Shown here one piece after another: positions 25,436-30,320 of a stretch of 30,320 nt of DNA. Source of the DNA: Silene noctiflora (Eukaryota; Streptophyta; Magnoliopsida; Caryophyllales; Caryophyllaceae); NCBI GenBank assembly GCA_009801015.1, contig VHZZ01000229.1, positions 165,141 through 195,460 of the forward strand, written 5' to 3'. A program made the position numbers and the translations under genes. The notes below the pieces were generated by a model, which saw only the letters and a list, made by a program, of their open reading frames with translations, searched no databases and was not told the DNA's origin. Positions within the stretch are counted from its first letter, which is position 1. Each line of letters begins with the position of its first letter.

Positions 25436-27949
25436 CAAGAGCCAACGGAAGAGGAGTTGAAGAAGATTAATGACTGGCTTCCGATCACCTCGAGTCGGAA
25501 AGGCAAGTGGTGGTATTCTGCTTTCCATAATGTCACTGCTATGGTTGGTGCCGGTGTTCTTGGCCTCCCCTATGCCATGTCTCAACTTGGATGGTACGTA
25601 CTTTTTTCGCTTTCTTCTATGGATGTTTTTGTTTTTAACTTGCATGATTTTTGAGTTTTTCGGAAACAACTTCTGTATTAGGTGACGCTATCTCAACTTG
25701 CTTGGATTCTTTCTCGTTTCGAATTCTTGTTTTAGTGTTTTTTTCTTTTTATGTATGTGTTGCATGAGTTTTGGGTAATTCGGAAGCAGTTTTTTGTTAG
25801 TCTTGATGATTCTTGCATGATATTGTCGATACTTGTCACACTTGCGTTTTTGTTAAAGAGGCTAATAGTAAACTGTTTTTGAAAATTGTACATATAGATA
25901 AACTAACGCACGCTAGGTAAGAACCTTGTAAAAATCAGGTCGCTCGTGTTTGTGTCGAGTAGATTCATGTTTTGGATACAGTGCATATATACGGATACAA
26001 GAACGCATTCAAATCGAACATAAAAATATGTAGAGTTTTTGGAGTAAAATAGAGAGTTGCTGGAGACCTGAGGCTTTAAATTGTTACAGTATAATAGGAG
26101 AAGTGTCGGATTAACAAGTGTTCATGTCGTAAAATTTATATCGGCTTTGGGTGGTAATAGCGATCAGAAATTGCCCATCATCAACGAATCCTATTGCAAG
26201 TTATAGACATGTTTAGGCGACTCACATAATATATTTGACATGTTTTCAGGGGTCCGGGAATGACAATACTGGTATTATCTTGGATCATTACTCTGTACAC
26301 CCTCTGGCAAATGGTAGAGATGCATGAGATGGTGCCAGGGAAGAGGTTTGACAGATACCACGAGCTAGGCCAACACGCTTTTGGAGAAAAGCGCGGCCTT
26401 TTCATTGTCATACCTCAGCAGCTGTTGGTTGAGGTCGGTGTCAACATTGTTTATATGGTCACGGGAGGAAAGTCCCTTAAGAAATTTGCTGACATCGCTT
26501 TTCCTCACCATAAGCCGATGAAGCTCTCGTACTTTATCATGATCTTTGGATCAGTTCACTTTGTTCTTTCTAATCTCCCTGACTTTAACTCCATCACTAT
26601 GGTCTCTGTTGCTGCTGCTGTTATGTCCCTCAGGTATGCTTTATTCAAAGACGGTCTTATATACGAAGCAGCCAACTTTTCACAACTTCAGCTGTGTGGA
26701 CTGTGGTTGTAAATTCTAATAATTTGTGGTTTGATTTGCAGTTATTCCTCCGCAGCTTGGATATCTTCGGCCATCAAGGGAAGACAATCAGATGTGGTTT
26801 ATAGCATGAGATCAACCAGCAAAGCAGGAAGCATATTCGGATTTCTGAGTGCATTAGGGGATGTCGCATTTGCTTATGCAGGTCACAATGTGGTGTTGGA
26901 GATTCAAGCAACCATCCCTTCAACTCCTGAACAGCCCTCGAAAAAGGCCATGTGGAAAGGATGTGTAATTGCCTATATTGTCGTGGCCTTGTGCTATTTC
27001 CCTGTTGCTCTTATCGGTTATTGGGTGTTTGGTGATGCTGTCGAGGATAACATCCTCATCTCTCTCGAAAAACCAGCTTGGCTAATTGCTATAGCCAATC
27101 TCTTTGTTGTCATCCATGTCATCGGAAGTTATCAGGTAACGAATTATCATATGAAACACTATTACGATAAGATTACTTCTATTACTCGTATTTTATTTTT
27201 GGTTTTTATTTTGTGTGTGTGTGTGTATGGTGTAGATCTATGCAATCCCAGTTTTCGACATGATAGAATCATGGCTTGTAAAGGAAATGAAGTTCTCCCC
27301 AAGTCGGATACTTCGTTTTGTAACTCGAATTTCCTATGTTGGTAAGAAATTTCTACACATGATTATGCGACTAAACATTTTGTAACTCGAAGTTTAAGTG
27401 CAGTTTAAACATGATAAAATCTTGAATGTTTTTTTTTTTTTTTTTTTTTTTTTTTTTGAATGTAGCCCTGACAATGCTATTGGCGATTACATTCCCGTTC
27501 TTTGGTGGACTTCTAAGCTTCTTTGGCGGATTTGCTTTCGCACCAACAACATACTATGTAAGGATCAACCATCATGTCTTTTACTTACTGTATAAATCTC
27601 GGTATATCATCTTAGATTCTGTAATTTTGTGTGAATTTGCAGTTACCTTGCATAATGTGGCTCACAATATACAAGCCTAAGAGATTCGGATTATCTTGGT
27701 TTTGCAACTGGGTTAGTTCCCTAACTTAAAACTTTTCAAATTACCTCGCAGACTGATATTTAGACATTCGGACATGTGTTTTTTGTTAAAGTAAGCGAGT
27801 CTAATACTTAGATCTGACTGTTGTTAACAATGTGATCTTGTCAATTTCAGGCGTGCATTATTATTGGCGTGGCGTTGACAATACTAGCACCGATTGGAGC
27901 ATTGAGGGAGATAATAATACAATCCAAGAGCTACCAGTTCTTCTCTTGA
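25394..27949 (+). CDS. LHT1: Lysine/histidine transporter, LHT1-like amino acid permease
   Basis: It belongs to the amino acid/auxin permease (AAAP) family, which imports amino acids with protons across the plasma membrane. Seven exons were read: 25394-25593, 26250-26633, 26742-27135, 27236-27341, 27466-27557, 27643-27711 and 27851-27949. They give 447 aa, close to the roughly 446 aa I recall for Arabidopsis LHT1. Family landmarks are [24 protein letters not shown], then [11 protein letters not shown] at the first membrane segment, [34 protein letters not shown] and, near the end, C-N-W with the last membrane helix. About ten hydrophobic segments are visible. The N-terminus carries 12 Asn in a row after Met-Val. 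It looks intact. LHT1 versus a close paralogue cannot be settled here. Confidence 0.93.
25400..25435 (+). repeat. Coding (AAT)12 microsatellite, 12 Asn codons
   Basis: Twelve perfect AAT codons begin at the third codon of the LHT gene, in the cytosolic N-terminal tail before the first membrane segment. Confidence 0.95.
27429..27457 (+). repeat. 29-base T run in LHT intron 4
   Basis: An uninterrupted T tract ends 8 bases before the exon 5 acceptor (TGTAG, cut after 27465). It forms the polypyrimidine tract of this intron. Its exact length may be uncertain because long homopolymers are error-prone. Confidence 0.9.
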
Positions 27950-29151
27950 AGACATTCTAGTAGACATTTAGTTAAAAGAGTACAGTTAGTGCAAGTATTA
28001 GTAATGAGCGTTAATTAGTGCTACTGATATGTTTTTAGATTCGTTTTGCACTCAAAACGGTCGAGAAATTTGCTATAGTCTAGAACTGATGGGTTTGTAT
28101 TTGAGTTTTATTGAGCCATTAATTATTCAAATTGGACCACTTAAATTTGTTTATGCATTCACTTTTAGTTCTTCTACCAAATATTGTTATTGACAACTAG
28201 TCAACTATGACAAGTTTTGGCTTGAAAAAGTTCCCCCTTTTTTTTTTTCTTTTTTTTTTTCCGATCAAAGTTCACTTAAACTCACCTCCATTTATAATCT
28301 GGGTTTATTTGGGATTAAATTTGCGGGGATTACAGTACAAGGTATTCGACTAAGTTGCACTAGAAGCTGACTACCTTTTTGCGGGGTGAAAAAAAGAGTT
28401 CATTTGGGATTAAGTAATTTGCTTGTGAAAAGAGAGTAATGGAGGAATTATAACTCACATATAAGATCATGCATCACCTCATCTTTCCATCTTTATTATC
28501 GCCATCATTCTTCGTTTGCTTCTTATAAAGCTCTAAAATAAAACTCAAAATAAGTCACAAGAGAAATACTAATATCATATTTATGTGAACCTAGTAAAAA
28601 TATTCCAAACAAATACTCTTTTATTCAGATTGATGCAAACTTAGAGCACAAAAGGATTAATCCAACACATAATTTTGGTTTAGTCAACCTTCATAAATTC
28701 CTAAAAATATACGGTACGAAGTATTACACATATTGATCCACTCTCTTCCACAAAATGAAGACGTCAACTCATCAAGAGCCTATATCCAAATAACCCGCAA
28801 GCTCATAAAAACCTTTGTATTTAGGGTGGTCATAATGTCACTCGAAAATATACTCTACAACTCTATATATCACCTAACAAAAGTTACACAAATCTATTAA
28901 AATAACGCTGATAGTGATATAATACGTTTTTTCTTTTGCCATTATTACTGCCCTACATATGGCTACATTTGAGTTTTGACCCAATGAGACTCGGGAAAAC
29001 ACTAACTTTCAATTTAGTTCGGATTCGAGTCGGGATACGATGACGGTAATTTTGAACTATAATAAACTGTTAAAACCGAACTTTATCTTAAACCACCACA
29101 CACACACACTTAAAATTCAACTCCATACCACCATTGTTGTTCACCCAAAAA
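27950..29151. other. Intergenic region between the LHT gene and pTAC10
   Basis: It contains the LHT 3' UTR, T-rich runs near 28229-28260 and an AT-rich stretch. A short CA microsatellite (about 29092-29108) lies in the probable leader of the next gene. I see no gene or clear transposon in it. Confidence 0.5.
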
Positions 29152-29543
29152 ATGCAACTTCTCCAAATAACCTCACAATTCCTCTCATTATCTCTTCTCC
29201 CTAAAACCCTCCTTCTTAAACCCAACTTCCAACCCCAACCCCAACCCAAACCCGAATTCAAACCCAAACCTGGATTCAAACCCAAGTTATCTGCCCCAAA
29301 AGCTTTAGCATCGGATGAATTCCCGATTGATGAGACATTTTTGGAGCAATACGCTCCGAAAGACAATGAAACCGAAGACGAAGCCCGAAATCGGAACTGG
29401 GTTGAACGTGGTTGGGCTCCTTGGGAGGAGATTCTGTCTCCTGAGGGTCAATTTGCTACACATTCTCTTAATGAAGGTGAAGAAGTTCCCTTGAAGACTC
29501 CTGAGTCTATTGAGGCGTTTAAGATGCTTAAACCCAGTTACAG
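29152..29543 (+). CDS. PTAC10: pTAC10, plastid transcriptionally active chromosome protein, first exon only
   Basis: This is exon 1 of a gene that continues past the window. The start is the ATG at 29152, and the exon ends in ...P-S-Y-(R) at a GT donor at 29544. It gives 130 codons plus two bases. Residues 1 to about 53 look like a chloroplast transit peptide: hydroxylated and hydrophobic, no acidic residue in the first 30, followed by a Pro/Lys/Gln-rich spacer of P-Q-P-Q-P-K-P type. After it come A-S-D-E-F-P-I-D-E-T-F-L-E-Q, T-E-D-E-A-R-N-R-N-W, E-R-G-W-A-P-W-E-E-I-L and S-L-N-E-G-E-E-V-P-L. I recall these from pTAC10, an S1-domain protein associated with the plastid-encoded RNA polymerase and needed for chloroplast development. 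The S1 domain would be in later exons outside the window. Confidence 0.85.
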
Positions 29544-30320
29544 GTTTTGTTTTTAAACTCGGGTTTTATATGATTATTTATTTCAATGCTAGTACTATAT
29601 TCTTAGAATGAATAATGTGTAGGGTGTAGCTTAGAAGATACTCCCTCTGTCCAAGTGAATAGTTTACACTTATCAGTTCTAATGGAGTACTAATTGCTTT
29701 AAAACTCGGGTTTCATGTGACTTATCAGTTGAGCTAGCTGACATCGGTTATGTTAGAGTGCTACTGTGTTAGGATGTAGCTTAGAAGTTAAAAGGTTTAA
29801 TTGCCTCTAATGTAGTACTAATTGTTTTACAACTGGGGTTTTATGTCACTTTATCAATTGAGCTAGTTGACATCGGTTATGTTGAGTGCTACTATGTTAG
29901 GATGGATATGTGTAACTTAGAAGTTAAAAGTTATAATTGTCTCTAGTGTTGAAGTTGTCGCGTTTGATTTATCAAGTTTTCTGAGAAAGGTTGTAAACTT
30001 GTAGCTTTTATATATTGTTAGAATATAAGGGTTTTAGGTGATCGCAAGAGGGGACAATATAAATGGGGAAGGAGCACGTAATTGAAGTAGTGAAATTACT
30101 AAAGTGTATGCTAGATAAGTCTTTTTTTTTTTTTTTTTTTTTGGAGAAAGGTATGTGTAGAGAAAAGAGCAACAACACGAGCAACAAAACAAGAGTTTGT
30201 CCAACAGTCCAAAGGAAGCATGAAAGCAGGAAAAAGGAGGCAATAGGTTAGTTAAATAAGAGCAATAGGAGTAGAAGACTGCATTATTGAGCATTAGATT
30301 TGATGAGGATTTTGTGAGTT
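29544..30320 (+). other. Start of pTAC10 intron 1
   Basis: No acceptor followed by pTAC10-like coding sequence is visible before the window ends. The intron holds a Stowaway-like end (CTCCCTCTGTCC at 29641), a roughly 128-bp tandem duplication, and an A/T-rich part with a T run near 30122-30141. Confidence 0.6.
29685..29948. repeat. Tandem duplication of ~128 bp in pTAC10 intron 1
   Basis: Copy 1 begins at 29685 and copy 2 at 29813. Both contain AGTACTAATTG, GAGCTAG, TGACATCGGTTATGTT and TTAGAAGTTAAAAG. A third, more decayed piece seems to precede them at about 29553-29640, with ACTCGGGTTTTAT and GTAGCTTAGAAG. Confidence 0.8.

Noticed and set aside
29134-29151. Upstream start for pTAC10
   Set aside because: The frame there begins with TTG; the first real ATG is at 29152.

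Overview
The window is nuclear DNA of a flowering plant, most likely a eudicot. It shows AT-rich intergenic DNA, many GT-AG introns, plant gene families (cytosolic GAPDH, an LHT-type amino acid transporter, the plastid protein pTAC10) and plant-type transposons. Caryophyllales is a guess from the look of the dispersed TAAGACGGTCTTA motif and the LTR families; it is not proved here.

Positions 1 to about 13,000 are a nested stack of transposable elements. At the bottom is a decayed minus-strand Mutator-like (MULE) transposase gene. Its pieces lie at 12246-11565, 11120-10698 and 8666-8515. It was split by a 444-bp hAT-type element (11121-11564, perfect 8-bp target duplication), by a minus-strand Ty3/gypsy LTR element (8667-10697, 5-bp duplication), and by plus-strand LTR sequence ending at 8514. 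To the left lies a broken Ty3/gypsy chromovirus (Tekay/Del-like): gag-pol about 237-4834 and 3' LTR about 4835-7869. Its LTR holds a 1.17-kb DNA element with terminal inverted repeats (TIRs) of about 305 bp (6443-7611). A second, partial LTR-like block follows (about 7870-8514). The first 236 bases look like the end of an unrelated, Athila-like LTR.

Positions 13,000 to 30,320 are gene space, all on the plus strand. (1) A complete cytosolic GAPDH gene (GapC, 14139-17512, 12 coding exons, 338 aa) has a TIR element (13003-13905) inserted just upstream of its core promoter. (2) An uncharacterised plant gene (19616-24391, 8 exons, 581 aa) encodes an Arg/Ser-rich protein. (3) A complete LHT1-like lysine/histidine transporter gene (25394-27949, 7 exons, 447 aa) follows. 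(4) The first exon of pTAC10, a plastid RNA polymerase-associated protein, lies at 29152-29543, and the gene runs off the window. The four genes share no pathway; this is ordinary plant gene order, not an operon.

I found no convincing new biological system. The most instructive structures are the nested insertion record with preserved reading frames, helically spaced palindromes in the LTR, the GapC promoter insertion, and the unnamed Arg/Ser-rich gene. Exon coordinates come from reading splice sites and frame by eye. Family names come from memory of the families, not from a search.
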